Assembly (NCBI GenBank): GCA_035640475.1
Contig: DASQWC010000112.1
Coordinates: forward strand, 1-17,768
Source: DASQWC01 sp035640475
GTDB taxonomy: Bacteria > Actinomycetota > JAICYB01
Reading direction: 5' to 3'
DNA: 17,768 nucleotides
Shown here one piece after another: positions 1-7,656 of this stretch. The first letter of the stretch is position 1; each line of letters begins with the position of its first letter. The notes under the pieces are model-generated. The model made no database searches. It saw only the letters and a program-made list of their open reading frames with translations, and was not told the origin of the DNA. Position numbers and translations under genes: made by a program.

Positions 1-795
1 GTCGATCCGGGCGCCCGGGTCGATCTCGGCCCCCTCCCCCAGCCAGATGCGCTCACCGAGCGCAAAGCCGGGGATCTCGACATCGACGTCACCGTTGAGG
101 ACGTCTCGTTGCGCAGACAGGTACGCATCGACGTTGCCGACATCGGTCCAGTAGCCGTCGGCCACGTAGCCGAAGATCGGGAGCCCCTTGTCGAGCAGCA
201 GCGGGAAGAGGTCCTCCGAGAAATCGAACACCGTGTCTTCGGGGATGAAGTCGAAGACTTCGGGCTCGAGCACGTACATGCCGGTATTGATCGTGTCGCT
301 GAACACCTCTCCCCAGTTGGGCTTCTCGAGGAACCGCTCGATCGAGCCGTCCTCACGGGTGATCACGACGCCGAACTCCAGCGGATTCGGCACCGACTTG
401 AGACAGATCGTGGCGACGGCTTCGCGTTCCTTGTGAAAGGCGACGAGCTTCTTCAGGTCGACATCGGTCAGTGCGTCGCCGGAGATCACGACGAAGCGTT
501 CGTCCTGGAGCTCGTCCTGAGCGTTCTTCACGCTGCCCGCAGTTCCGAGAGGCGTCTCCTCGGTTGCGTACGTCAGATGGACGCCCAGGTCCTCGCCGTT
601 GCCGAAATAGGAGCGGATCACGCTCGAGAGGAACTGCACGGTCGCGATCTGCTCCGTGTACCCATGACGACGGAGCAGGTTGACGATGTGCTCCATGATC
701 GGCCGGTTGGCGATCGGGAGCATCGGCTTGGGCTGATTCGAGGTCAGAGGCCGGAGACGGGTTCCCTGACCGCCGGCCATGATGACGGCCTTCAC
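1..795 (-). CDS. Sugar-phosphate nucleotidyltransferase, mannose-1-phosphate guanylyltransferase-like (3' end outside window)
   Basis: The first 265 residues are visible; the gene runs off the left edge with no stop. The protein opens with the nucleotidyltransferase signature MAGGQGTRLRPLT (residues 6-18) followed by QPKPMLPIANRP, and later has a metal/substrate motif SGDALTD (105-111), EFGVVI (140-145) and EKP (157-159). A left-handed beta-helix of hexapeptide type seems to start near residue 240. Such enzymes join a sugar 1-phosphate to NTP to make a nucleotide sugar for cell-envelope glycans. The sequence resembles the actinobacterial GDP-mannose type, often fused to a C-terminal phosphomannomutase-like domain, but that part is not visible. 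A glucose-1-phosphate thymidylyl- or adenylyltransferase is an alternative. The GTG start is supported by GAGGAG six bases upstream. It follows the CDP-alcohol transferase gene by 38 bases and is probably co-transcribed with it. Confidence 0.87.
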   Translation of the reverse strand, partial: MKAVIMAGGQGTRLRPLTSNQPKPMLPIANRPIMEHIVNLLRRHGYTEQIATVQFLSSVIRSYFGNGEDLGVHLTYATEETPLGTAGSVKNAQDELQDERFVVISGDALTDVDLKKLVAFHKEREAVATICLKSVPNPLEFGVVITREDGSIERFLEKPNWGEVFSDTINTGMYVLEPEVFDFIPEDTVFDFSEDLFPLLLDKGLPIFGYVADGYWTDVGNVDAYLSAQRDVLNGDVDVEIPGFALGERIWLGEGAEIDPGARID

Positions 796-801
796 GGGCG
801 A

Positions 802-807
802 CTCCTC
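802..807 (-). promoter_or_regulatory. Ribosome binding site deciding the nucleotidyltransferase start
   Basis: GAGGAG on the minus strand lies six bases before the GTG at 795. It supports that GTG over the in-frame ATG five codons further in, which would also remove the start of the conserved nucleotide-binding segment. Confidence 0.7.
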
Positions 808-833
808 GGCTCGCTGACGGCTCCCACCCCGCG

Positions 834-1424
834 TCAGTCTACCGGCGTCCCTTCCGTGAAGGGCCGGCGCTCATGGGCGAGGAACCGCCGTACATCCTTC
901 GCGTACCGGTACGCCGCTACGTAGTAGAGGATGCCGCCGATCGCGAAAAGCGCGAGCCCGACGGTACGCATGATGCCGCCGAGGAGCAGTGCCGGCAGCG
1001 CCGTAAACAGAGCGAACGTGGCCGACTTGCCCACGCGCAGTACTTTCGGCTTCCCGAAGCCGCGACGAGCGACGAACAGGAAGACAATCGACAGGGCCGC
1101 ATCCCTGAACAGGACCGGGACTCCAAACCCGATTGGAAGGATGTCCGCGATCATCATCGTCACGAGCGCGGTCATCGCGAGGACGCGATCGGAGACCGGA
1201 TCGAGCGTCGTGCCGAGATCCGTGATGGTGTTCGTTCGCCGGGCGATGTAGCCGTCGAAGTAGTCGGAAACGCCCATCGCCCCGAAGAGTCCGGTTGCGT
1301 AGTTCGTGTGCCCGGAGACGATCAGCCAGCCGAGAACGGGCGTCGCGGCGAGTCGTCCGAAGCTGAGCAGGTTCGGGATCGTGCGCCATTCGGCGGCGAG
1401 GGACGGCTGGGGCTCGGGATCCAC
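834..1424 (-). CDS. CDP-alcohol phosphatidyltransferase family membrane protein (PgsA/cardiolipin-synthase type)
   Basis: A 196-residue integral membrane enzyme. The full family signature D-x2-DG-x2-AR-x8-G-x3-D-x3-D is present: D54, D57, G58, A61, R62, G71, D75 and D79 (the stretch beginning DYFDGYIAR and ending LDPVSD). These aspartates bind the metal ions and the CDP-lipid. Hydrophobic stretches near residues 24-37, 82-98, 102-119, 138-150 and 155-168 agree with a multi-helix transferase, and the length is normal. The reaction is transfer of a phosphatidyl group from CDP-diacylglycerol to an alcohol such as glycerol 3-phosphate, inositol phosphate or phosphatidylglycerol; the sequence alone does not say which. 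The GTG start has no clear Shine-Dalgarno motif, but the N-terminus (TIPNLLSFGRL) matches the usual family beginning. It sits just after tRNA-Pro and before the nucleotidyltransferase. Confidence 0.9.
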   Translation of the reverse strand: MDPEPQPSLAAEWRTIPNLLSFGRLAATPVLGWLIVSGHTNYATGLFGAMGVSDYFDGYIARRTNTITDLGTTLDPVSDRVLAMTALVTMMIADILPIGFGVPVLFRDAALSIVFLFVARRGFGKPKVLRVGKSATFALFTALPALLLGGIMRTVGLALFAIGGILYYVAAYRYAKDVRRFLAHERRPFTEGTPVD

Positions 1425-1460
1425 GGCGGGGCCATGCTACCGACCCCGGTTCCGCTGCAG

Positions 1461-1535
1461 TCGGGCCGGGGAGATTCGAACTCCCGACCTCTTGACCCCC
1501 AGTCAAGCGCGCTAACCAAGCTGCGCTACGGCCCG
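1461..1535 (-). tRNA. tRNA-Pro (anticodon GGG)
   Basis: A complete cloverleaf can be drawn. The acceptor stem is CGGGCCG paired with CGGCCCG (7 of 7), with discriminator A at 1461. The D arm contains GCGC and GGTTA. The anticodon stem CTTGA/TCAAG encloses loop CTGGGGG with anticodon GGG at 1498-1500, and the T arm contains GTTCGAATC. It reads CCC and, by wobble, CCU proline codons. The CCA end is not encoded (CTG follows the discriminator), so it must be added after transcription. The gene begins ten bases after the DUF3891 stop, with no room for its own promoter between them, so it may be cut out of the operon transcript. Confidence 0.96.
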
Positions 1536-1545
1536 TACTTCGATG

Positions 1546-2337
1546 CTAGCCGGAGCGGCACGTGAAGGTAACGAGCACCCGCTCTGCATTGCGGACGTCG
1601 CGGCGGAACTGTGACTCGCTCCCCCACGTCTTTTGGTCCGTCTGGAACCCCTCGATCACGAACGTCGCGGGCTCGTACGCAAACGGGTACGGATCGCAGA
1701 CGAGGTCGCCGTCCTTTGTGCCGCGCGCGAGAATCTGCACGTCGCCGCTCGACGACGCGATCGGCGGCAGCTTCTGGTCGGGCTCTTTTGCCAGTGCTTG
1801 CATGCACACAAGTAGCGAGAGGCGGTCCCAGACCTGCAGCAGTCGCCAGCCCTCTTCGGCGTCCTCCTTCAAGCCGTCGCCGTCGATCGAGCCCATCAAC
1901 CGCTGCTGCCGCGCGCGCTCCCCTTCCACGTATGCCGTCGCGAGTTCGAGATTCGTCCCCTCGAGGTGCTCGATGCGCGGATCCAGCCCCGGATAAAACG
2001 GCCGTGTGTACAGCCGTTCGCCGTGCATCGACGCCACGAGCCCGGCGAACGGATCTTCTTGCTCGACCAAGTCGATTCCGCGTCGATACAGCGCGACGTG
2101 CTCGGAGACGGGAATGTGGATGAAGTCGAGCGGCTCGCCGTCCTTGTTCAGCTTCGGCGCAAGCTCCCACTCGAACCAGCCGTCGTCGTGCCGCGCGGCC
2201 GCAACCAGCAACGCGTCGCGACGCTCGAGCGGCGGGATGACGTCGTTTCCCCACGCGTCGGCGAAGGCACCGGAAAGCAACGCGTGATCGGTCTGGCGGA
2301 AGAGCAGCAGGCTGCCGTTGCCCTGTTGAACGATCAC
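1546..2337 (-). CDS. DUF3891 family protein of unknown function
   Basis: This 263-residue soluble protein is recognised as DUF3891 from its opening (MIVQQGNGSLLLFRQTDH), the segment AARHDDGWFEWE (47-58), PLDFIHIPVSEH (69-80) and SMHGERLY (103-110). No catalytic role is established for the family. Conserved-looking histidines and aspartates (H18, H50-D51-D52, H80, H105) resemble the spread of metal ligands in an all-helical HD-type fold, which is an inference only. The C-terminal third is less distinctive. The GTG start is preceded by AGGA at seven bases and lies four bases after the der stop codon, so it is probably read from the same mRNA as der. tRNA-Pro follows directly downstream. Confidence 0.85.
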   Translation of the reverse strand: MIVQQGNGSLLLFRQTDHALLSGAFADAWGNDVIPPLERRDALLVAAARHDDGWFEWELAPKLNKDGEPLDFIHIPVSEHVALYRRGIDLVEQEDPFAGLVASMHGERLYTRPFYPGLDPRIEHLEGTNLELATAYVEGERARQQRLMGSIDGDGLKEDAEEGWRLLQVWDRLSLLVCMQALAKEPDQKLPPIASSSGDVQILARGTKDGDLVCDPYPFAYEPATFVIEGFQTDQKTWGSESQFRRDVRNAERVLVTFTCRSG

Positions 2338-2341
2338 GCGC

Positions 2342-3652
2342 CTATCCTGCCCGGGACCGCCGCGAGCGTCGACGAGTGACGAATCGGATCGGCGTCCCTT
2401 CGAAGCCGAAACGCCGACGGATCCCCCGTTCGAGGTACCGGAGCCACGGCTGCGGGATGTGATCCGCGCCGAACAGGACGACCGTCGGAGGCGCCACCTC
2501 AGCCTGAACGGCGTACTTCAGCCGGGCGCCGCGACCGGAGGATGGGATCGGCGTCCGGGCCTGGAGCTCGTCGACGACCGCGTTCAAAAGTGGCGTCGGG
2601 ATACGAAGTGTTCGTGTCCCGAGCACCTCGCGGACGGCGGGAAGGACCTTTCCGACGCCTTTGCCCGTCAGCGCCGACACGTCCAGAAACGGCGCCCAGT
2701 GCAGATGCGGCAGCCGCCGCCGGAGCTCGGCGCGCGTAGGCTCGCGCGTCTCGGCGTCCAGAAGATCCGTCTTGTTCAGCGCGACCACGGCCGAACGTCC
2801 CAGCTCGGCGATCTCCTCGGCCAGCCGCAGGTCCTGTCGTGTGACGCCGTCCGCGGCGTCGACGACAAGAACGGCGACGTCACAGCGTTCGAGCGCGCGC
2901 CTCGTGCGCACGTTGCCGTAATACTCGGTCGACTCGTCCACTCGGGCGGCTCGGCGCAGACCGGCCGTATCGACGAACCGGTACGTGGCGTCCTCCCACT
3001 CGACGAGGGTGTCGATCGGATCTCGAGTCGTACCCGGCTCCGGATGCACGATGCTCCGGTCCGATCCGGCGATACGGTTGAAGAGGGTCGACTTGCCGAC
3101 GTTGGGGCGTCCCACAATGGCGATCGCGGGCTCCTCGCTTTGTTCTTCGTCTCCCTCGGCAAAGTCTTCGGTGAGCACATCGAGCAAGTCGCCGATTCCC
3201 CGTCCGTGCAAGGCCGAAACGGGAACCGGCTCACCAAGGCCGAGCGAGAACAGCTCGACGGCGTCGCGCTCGCGACGGTCGGTGTCGGCCTTGTTCGCGA
3301 CCAGGACGACCCGGGAGCCCAGGCGTCGAACGACGTCGGCGACGGCTTCGTCGTCGGACGTGATCCCGGCCTGTACGTCGACGACGAACATCACGACTTC
3401 GGCCTCTTCGGCCGCCGCGCGGGCGGCATCGGTGACCTTGCCGGCGAGCGGATCCTCCGGCGCTGCTTCGAGTCCACCCGTGTCGACGAGCAGAAAAGGA
3501 CGTCCCCGCCACTCGGCCGTATACAGGACGCGATCGCGCGTGACGCCCGGTCGTTCCTCCACGATTGCTTCCTGCCGTCCGATGATGCGGTTGACGAGCG
3601 TCGACTTCCCGACGTTCGGACGTCCGACGACGGCAACGACCGGGAGCGTCAC
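2342..3652 (-). CDS. der: Ribosome-assembly GTPase Der (EngA)
   Basis: A double-GTPase protein needed for 50S ribosomal subunit maturation. The 436 residues match the family length. The first G domain has P-loop GRPNVGKS (10-17), VTRD switch (37-40), DTGG (57-60) and NKAD (120-123). The second has GRPNVGKS (181-188), DTAG (228-231) and NKTD (293-296). A short acidic linker (about 163-174) separates them, and a KH-like RNA-binding domain fills 350-436, ending in a very basic tail. The frame stays open far upstream through the preceding gene, but homology begins at the GTG at 3652, which overlaps the Cmk-PlsC stop as GTGA. That arrangement suggests translation by ribosomes finishing the upstream gene. 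Cmk next to der is a common bacterial pairing. Confidence 0.97.
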   Translation of the reverse strand: MTLPVVAVVGRPNVGKSTLVNRIIGRQEAIVEERPGVTRDRVLYTAEWRGRPFLLVDTGGLEAAPEDPLAGKVTDAARAAAEEAEVVMFVVDVQAGITSDDEAVADVVRRLGSRVVLVANKADTDRRERDAVELFSLGLGEPVPVSALHGRGIGDLLDVLTEDFAEGDEEQSEEPAIAIVGRPNVGKSTLFNRIAGSDRSIVHPEPGTTRDPIDTLVEWEDATYRFVDTAGLRRAARVDESTEYYGNVRTRRALERCDVAVLVVDAADGVTRQDLRLAEEIAELGRSAVVALNKTDLLDAETREPTRAELRRRLPHLHWAPFLDVSALTGKGVGKVLPAVREVLGTRTLRIPTPLLNAVVDELQARTPIPSSGRGARLKYAVQAEVAPPTVVLFGADHIPQPWLRYLERGIRRRFGFEGTPIRFVTRRRSRRSRAG

Positions 3653-4893
3653 CTCGGCTCCAGCGCGTTCATCAGCGTCGCGAAGCGCGCGGCGGCGTCT
3701 GCCGTCGCGCTGCGCACGCGTGCGCGCGGGAGGACGCCGGTGTGTCCGTCCCCGAGACGGAACGGCTCCCCCACGGCTACCCGAACCTTTACGAGCCGCG
3801 GGAGCTTCCCGCCCGGCGGGAACACAGCTTCCGTCCCGCTGATCGCGACCGGCACGACCGGAGCACCCGATCGGAGCGCGACGTAGGCGAACCCCTCTTC
3901 GAGCTCCTCGAACCGTGCCATCGGGCGCCGCGTTCCCTCGGGAAAGATGCCGACGACCTCGCCGTCGGCGAGCAACTTGAGGGCACGTTGCAGCGGCGCC
4001 CGATCGGGGCGCCCGCGGCGGACGGGGAACGCACCGAGGCGGCCGAGGATTCTCGCCGAGAGCTTCGACGCGAACAGCTCCTCCTTGGCCATGAACCACA
4101 CCTTGCGCTTCGTGGTCGCGGCGGCCACGGGAATGTCGAGCAGCGACCGGTGGTTCGGCGCGAGGATCAGCGGCCCGCGCGCCGGGATGTTCTCCCGGCC
4201 GGTGATCTGCATTCGAAAGATGCCTCGCAGCAAGCCTGAGAGAAAGCCGCGCGTTGCCGCATACGCGAAGTCCTTGGCGCTGGGGTTGATCAGCGCAACG
4301 ATCCGATCGGCAACATCGGTCTGGGAGAGGTTCGTCGTGTCGATGAAGAACGCATCTGGAGCGGCACGCATGGCGCCGACGGGACGGCTCGCGTCGCGCG
4401 TGTCGCGCTGCTCCGTCTCCTCGGCGCGCCGTTCGGCCCGGACGTCGGGCGCCGCGTCGAGGTAGACCTTCAGATCCGCGTTCGGCCACACGACCGTCCC
4501 GATATCGCGGCCTTCGACGACGGCGCCGTTGGGCGGTACGAGCCGTCGCTGGAAGTCGACGAGGACGCTCCGGACCTCCGGATGCGCCGAGACGATCGAG
4601 GTCGCCTCGCTTACCTCGGCCGTCCTGATCTCCTCGCCAACGGGCTTGTCGAGGAAGTGCAGCACCGAGCCGTCGACGAGCGAGGTGCGCTCCATCGTCT
4701 CGCGCGCGAGCTCGCTCAAGGCCCGCGCATCGTCCAGCGCGACGTTGCGCTGCCGAGCATTGAAGGCAACCAGACGGTACGTAGCCCCAGTGTCGACGTA
4801 GGCAATGCCCAACCGTTCGGCGACCAGCTTGGCGACCGTTGACTTTCCCGCTCCGGCCGGTCCGTCGATGGCGACGATCGTGCGCCGGCTCAT
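3649..4893 (-). CDS. Fused cytidylate kinase (Cmk) and 1-acyl-glycerol-3-phosphate acyltransferase (PlsC)
   Basis: One uninterrupted 414-residue frame carries two enzymes. Residues 1 to about 203 are CMP kinase, which makes CDP/dCDP: P-loop GPAGAGKS (11-18), DTGATYR (34-40), EGRDIGT (127-133) and the CMP-binding RD-x-RD-x2-R element (163-170). Residues about 214-414 are a PlsC-type acyltransferase that acylates lysophosphatidic acid to phosphatidic acid at the membrane: NHRSLLD (247-253, the HX4D catalytic pair H248/D253), FPEGTR (317-322) and the PVVPVAISG segment (345-353). The kinase half is short: the helix normally found before the RD-RD motif is reduced to about four residues (157-160). 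The ATG overlaps the aroA stop by ATGA, and the TGA overlaps the der start. Both products feed CDP-diacylglycerol synthesis, which may explain the joining. Confidence 0.93.
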   Translation of the reverse strand: MSRRTIVAIDGPAGAGKSTVAKLVAERLGIAYVDTGATYRLVAFNARQRNVALDDARALSELARETMERTSLVDGSVLHFLDKPVGEEIRTAEVSEATSIVSAHPEVRSVLVDFQRRLVPPNGAVVEGRDIGTVVWPNADLKVYLDAAPDVRAERRAEETEQRDTRDASRPVGAMRAAPDAFFIDTTNLSQTDVADRIVALINPSAKDFAYAATRGFLSGLLRGIFRMQITGRENIPARGPLILAPNHRSLLDIPVAAATTKRKVWFMAKEELFASKLSARILGRLGAFPVRRGRPDRAPLQRALKLLADGEVVGIFPEGTRRPMARFEELEEGFAYVALRSGAPVVPVAISGTEAVFPPGGKLPRLVKVRVAVGEPFRLGDGHTGVLPRARVRSATADAAARFATLMNALEPR

Positions 4894-6173
4894 CGCAGTT
4901 CGACCTCACCGCCCAGCGTTGCAAGCACCTGCTCGAAGGCGGGCCAGGAGACGGCTGCCGCTTCGTAGCCTTCGACCAAGGTCTCACCCTGCGCGGCAAG
5001 GCCGGCGACGGCGAGCGCCATCGCGATCCGGTGGTCTCCTTCTGCGCTCACCTTCGTCCCGATCAGCGGTGTCGGTCCGGTGACGATGAACCCGTCCGGC
5101 AGCTCCTCCACCTCGGCTCCGAGCTGCCGGAGGGCGGTCACCATCGCCGCAATGCGATCCGTCTCCTTTGCGCGCAGCTCGGTTGCACCGGCGACCGTCG
5201 TCGTCCCGCTTGCTTGCGTCGCCAGAACGGCAATCAGTGGAAGCTCGTCGAGAACCGCCGGGACGAGCGGCCCTTCGATCCCGATGCCGGTGAGACCCGA
5301 ACGCTCGACGTCGATCGTTCCGACCGGCTCGCCCATGTTGTCGTCGTCTGTCTCCCAGCGAACCGACGCGCCCATTCGCGCAAGCGACACGAGGAATTCG
5401 ATCCGCGTCGGGTTCAGACACACACCCTCCAGGTGAACGCGCCCGGCGAGAATGCCGGCGGCGACGAGAAAGGCCGCGGACGACGGATCCCCGGGCACGT
5501 CGATCTCGAAGGCCGGCGGATCGAACGGCTCGACGACCACGCGCAGGCCGTCCCGCGTGATCTGCGCGCCGAGCGCGTTCAACATGCGCTCGGTGTGGTC
5601 GCGCGACGCCGACGGCTCCGTCACGCTCGTCGTCCCGCTGGCTCCGAGCGCAGCGAAGATCGTCGCCGACTTCACCTGTGCGCTCGCGATCGCGAGCTGC
5701 ACATCGGCTCCCGACAGCCCTCCGCCCTCGACGAGCACGGGAGGGCGGCCGGCCGTCGTCTGGACCCGGGCGCCCAAGGCGCCGAGCGGTGCGACCAGAC
5801 GGTCCATGGGGCGCCGGCGCAGCGACGCGTCGCCGTCCAGTGTCGTCCCGAATGTGTGATGGGCCGCGAACCCGGTGAGGATCCGCAGCGTCGTGCCCGA
5901 GTTGCCGCAGTCGAGTGCCCGACTCGGCGCGTTCCACGAGCGGATCCCGCCGCTACGAATCTCGGCTTCCGTCCCGGTCCGCCGCACCGCAACCCCGTAC
6001 GCCTCCAGGCAGGCGATGGTCGAAGAGACGTCGTCTCCCGGGCCGAGATTGCGGATCGTCGTCGTTCCTTCGGCGGCCGCGCCCAGCATCAACGCACGAT
6101 GCGAGATCGACTTGTCGCCGGGAACGGCCGCGCTCCCATCGATCTCTGAGTTGCGGACGACGAGTGTCGTCAT
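4890..6173 (-). CDS. aroA: 3-phosphoshikimate 1-carboxyvinyltransferase (EPSP synthase)
   Basis: The sixth shikimate-pathway step, joining phosphoenolpyruvate to shikimate 3-phosphate on the way to chorismate. The 427-residue length is typical. Hallmarks are PGDKSISHR (18-26, with K21), LDCGNSGTTLR (87-97), DGDASLRRRPM (113-123), SAQVKSA (164-170), SRDHTERML (190-198), DELPLIA (309-315, catalytic Asp), KETDRI (336-341, catalytic Glu) and DHRIAMA (380-386). The frame is open for 41 more codons upstream, but those lie inside tyrA; the ATG at 6173 starts exactly at the conserved N-terminus and has GGAGGA immediately upstream. It overlaps the tyrA stop and the cmk-plsC start by ATGA, so it sits inside a translationally coupled run. 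Confidence 0.97.
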   Translation of the reverse strand: MTTLVVRNSEIDGSAAVPGDKSISHRALMLGAAAEGTTTIRNLGPGDDVSSTIACLEAYGVAVRRTGTEAEIRSGGIRSWNAPSRALDCGNSGTTLRILTGFAAHHTFGTTLDGDASLRRRPMDRLVAPLGALGARVQTTAGRPPVLVEGGGLSGADVQLAIASAQVKSATIFAALGASGTTSVTEPSASRDHTERMLNALGAQITRDGLRVVVEPFDPPAFEIDVPGDPSSAAFLVAAGILAGRVHLEGVCLNPTRIEFLVSLARMGASVRWETDDDNMGEPVGTIDVERSGLTGIGIEGPLVPAVLDELPLIAVLATQASGTTTVAGATELRAKETDRIAAMVTALRQLGAEVEELPDGFIVTGPTPLIGTKVSAEGDHRIAMALAVAGLAAQGETLVEGYEAAAVSWPAFEQVLATLGGEVELR

Positions 6174-7261
6174 CGCTCCTCCACGATCGTCGTCCGGAAT
6201 TCCTTGGACGTCAGGAGCTCGGCCGCGCGGCGCGCGACGTCGTGCCCGTCGACGACGAGCCGCAGCACGCCGCCCGCCGCTGTGTGGTCCACCCACAGAT
6301 CCTCGATATTGATGCCGCCTTGTCCGATCGCCGTCGTGATCTCCGCAAGAACGCCCGCGCGGTCCGGAATCCCAACCTCGAGCGTGACCGGATCCGCGGG
6401 AGTCCGTTCGCCCTTCGGCGGGAACCGTTTCCGCGCCGCCCGTGCCTTGCCGATGAGCTCGTCGATGTCGTTCGAGGCACCGTGTGCGATCGCATCCCGC
6501 AGCCGCTGCAGCGTCGCCGCGAACTCATCGAGCTCACGTACGACGGCGTCCCGGTTCGTTGCGAAGATGTCCTGCCAAATCCGCGGGTTCGAGCCGGCCG
6601 TCCGCGTCACGTCGCGAAACGACCCCGCGGCCGCGCGGAATACCCGTTCGTCTCCTTCATCGCCGGCCACGGCCATGAGCGACGTCGCGATCGCGTACGG
6701 CAGGTGGCTCACAAGCGCAACGAGCCGGTCGTGCTCGGCGGCGTCCAGAGCCAGCGATCGTGCACCGAGGCTCGCTACGAGTGCGTTCACACGCCGGTAG
6801 GCGCCGGAGTCGGTTTGGTCGGTCGGTGTGAGGATCCACAACGCGTCGTCGAACAGGTCCGCGCGCGCCGACGCGATCCCCTCCCCTTCCGTTCCCGCCA
6901 TCGGATGCCCGCCGACGAACGTCCGATCCGGGCCGAGCAAACGCTCGGCATGCGCGACGATCCCGGATTTCGTCGAGCCGACATCGGTGACGATCGTGCC
7001 CGGAGCGGCACGCATCGCGATCTTCGTAATGGTCGGCAACACCTCGCCCACCGGCGTCGCGACGACGATGAGATCGGCGCCGTCGACCGCAGTCTCCATG
7101 TCGTCGGCGACCTCGTCGAGTGCTCCGAGCTCCATCGCCCGTTGGGTGTTCTCAGCGACCGCATCGACGCCTCGGACGACCACATCCGCGCCCGCCCGAA
7201 GCCGAAGCCCGATCGAGCCGCCGACCAGGCCCGTCCCCACCACCAGGATTCGTTCGCTCAT
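6170..7261 (-). CDS. tyrA: Prephenate dehydrogenase with C-terminal ACT domain
   Basis: Oxidative decarboxylation of prephenate to 4-hydroxyphenylpyruvate in tyrosine synthesis, NAD(P)-dependent. The protein has 363 residues. The dinucleotide-binding motif GTGLVGGS is at 9-16, followed by VATPVGE (67-73), TDVGSTKS (92-99) and GGHPMAG (117-123), with the catalytic-type histidine in SHLPYA (H186). Residues about 291-360 form an ACT domain (PVTLEVGIPDRAGVLAEIT), known in related enzymes to bind an aromatic amino acid for feedback control, so tyrosine inhibition is likely but inferred. The ATG at 7261 is placed just before the nucleotide-binding strand, 16 bases after the aroH stop; its Shine-Dalgarno motif is weak. 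Downstream it overlaps aroA by ATGA. Confidence 0.95.
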   Translation of the reverse strand: MSERILVVGTGLVGGSIGLRLRAGADVVVRGVDAVAENTQRAMELGALDEVADDMETAVDGADLIVVATPVGEVLPTITKIAMRAAPGTIVTDVGSTKSGIVAHAERLLGPDRTFVGGHPMAGTEGEGIASARADLFDDALWILTPTDQTDSGAYRRVNALVASLGARSLALDAAEHDRLVALVSHLPYAIATSLMAVAGDEGDERVFRAAAGSFRDVTRTAGSNPRIWQDIFATNRDAVVRELDEFAATLQRLRDAIAHGASNDIDELIGKARAARKRFPPKGERTPADPVTLEVGIPDRAGVLAEITTAIGQGGINIEDLWVDHTAAGGVLRLVVDGHDVARRAAELLTSKEFRTTIVEER

Positions 7262-7277
7262 GTCTTCGCGGACTCGG

Positions 7278-7643
7278 CTACGCCGGGTCCGGTGGATCGA
7301 GAAGACGCGTGGTCTCGCCCAGATAGACGGGTTCGGGCTTCGCGTCTCCGTAGTAATGGACGAGCACGCGAATGCAACGCGGCATCGCAAGTGAGCTGTG
7401 GATCTCGAGCTCGCGTGAGCAGAGCAATGGAATACCGTTCAAGCCCATCAAGCGCGCCGCCGCCGCCGGGAACTCCGCGTGAATGTCGTCGGTTGCCGTG
7501 AAGAACATGCTCACGACTCCGGCAGCATCGATTCGATTCCGCGCGAACAGCTCTTTCAGGAGCGTTTGCGTCCGTTCGACGACTTGCTCCCGGGTATCAG
7601 ATTCGACGGTCACGGCCCCACGAACCGCGTACAAGCGTTGCAT
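7278..7643 (-). CDS. aroH: Chorismate mutase, AroH class
   Basis: Converts chorismate to prephenate, the substrate of the TyrA encoded just downstream. It is a 121-residue monofunctional enzyme of the Bacillus AroH fold, not the helical AroQ fold. It begins MQRLYAVRGAVTVE, with the active-site arginine R8. It then carries MFFTATDDIHAEFPA (46-60), C75 and E78 in PLLCSRELE, R92 in CIRVLVH, and Y107 in VYLGE; these correspond to the Cys, Glu, Arg and Tyr of the B. subtilis active site. The ATG is 13 bases after the pseudouridine synthase stop. There is no good Shine-Dalgarno motif there, so reinitiation is possible. A longer in-frame reading upstream would overlap the previous gene and is not supported by homology. 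Confidence 0.93.
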   Translation of the reverse strand: MQRLYAVRGAVTVESDTREQVVERTQTLLKELFARNRIDAAGVVSMFFTATDDIHAEFPAAAARLMGLNGIPLLCSRELEIHSSLAMPRCIRVLVHYYGDAKPEPVYLGETTRLLDPPDPA

Positions 7644-7656
7644 TTCGTGAGCCAGT

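Noticed and set aside
1427..1448. CGGGG/CCCCG inverted arms near the pgsA-like start, as a terminator after the tRNA
   Set aside because: The stem is only five pairs with a 12-base loop and no T-run follows on the relevant strand.
3653..4999. The der reading frame stays open about 450 codons upstream of the chosen start
   Set aside because: The extra part is an Arg-rich out-of-frame reading of cmk-plsC. Der homology begins exactly at the GTG at 3652.
5915..7501. Long plus-strand open frame (over 500 codons) opposite tyrA/aroA/aroH, with similar ones at 4839-6149 and 2459-3886
   Set aside because: They lie antisense to clear enzyme genes, are full of Arg and Asp in low-complexity runs, and show no family motifs. 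Such frames are expected opposite GC-rich genes.
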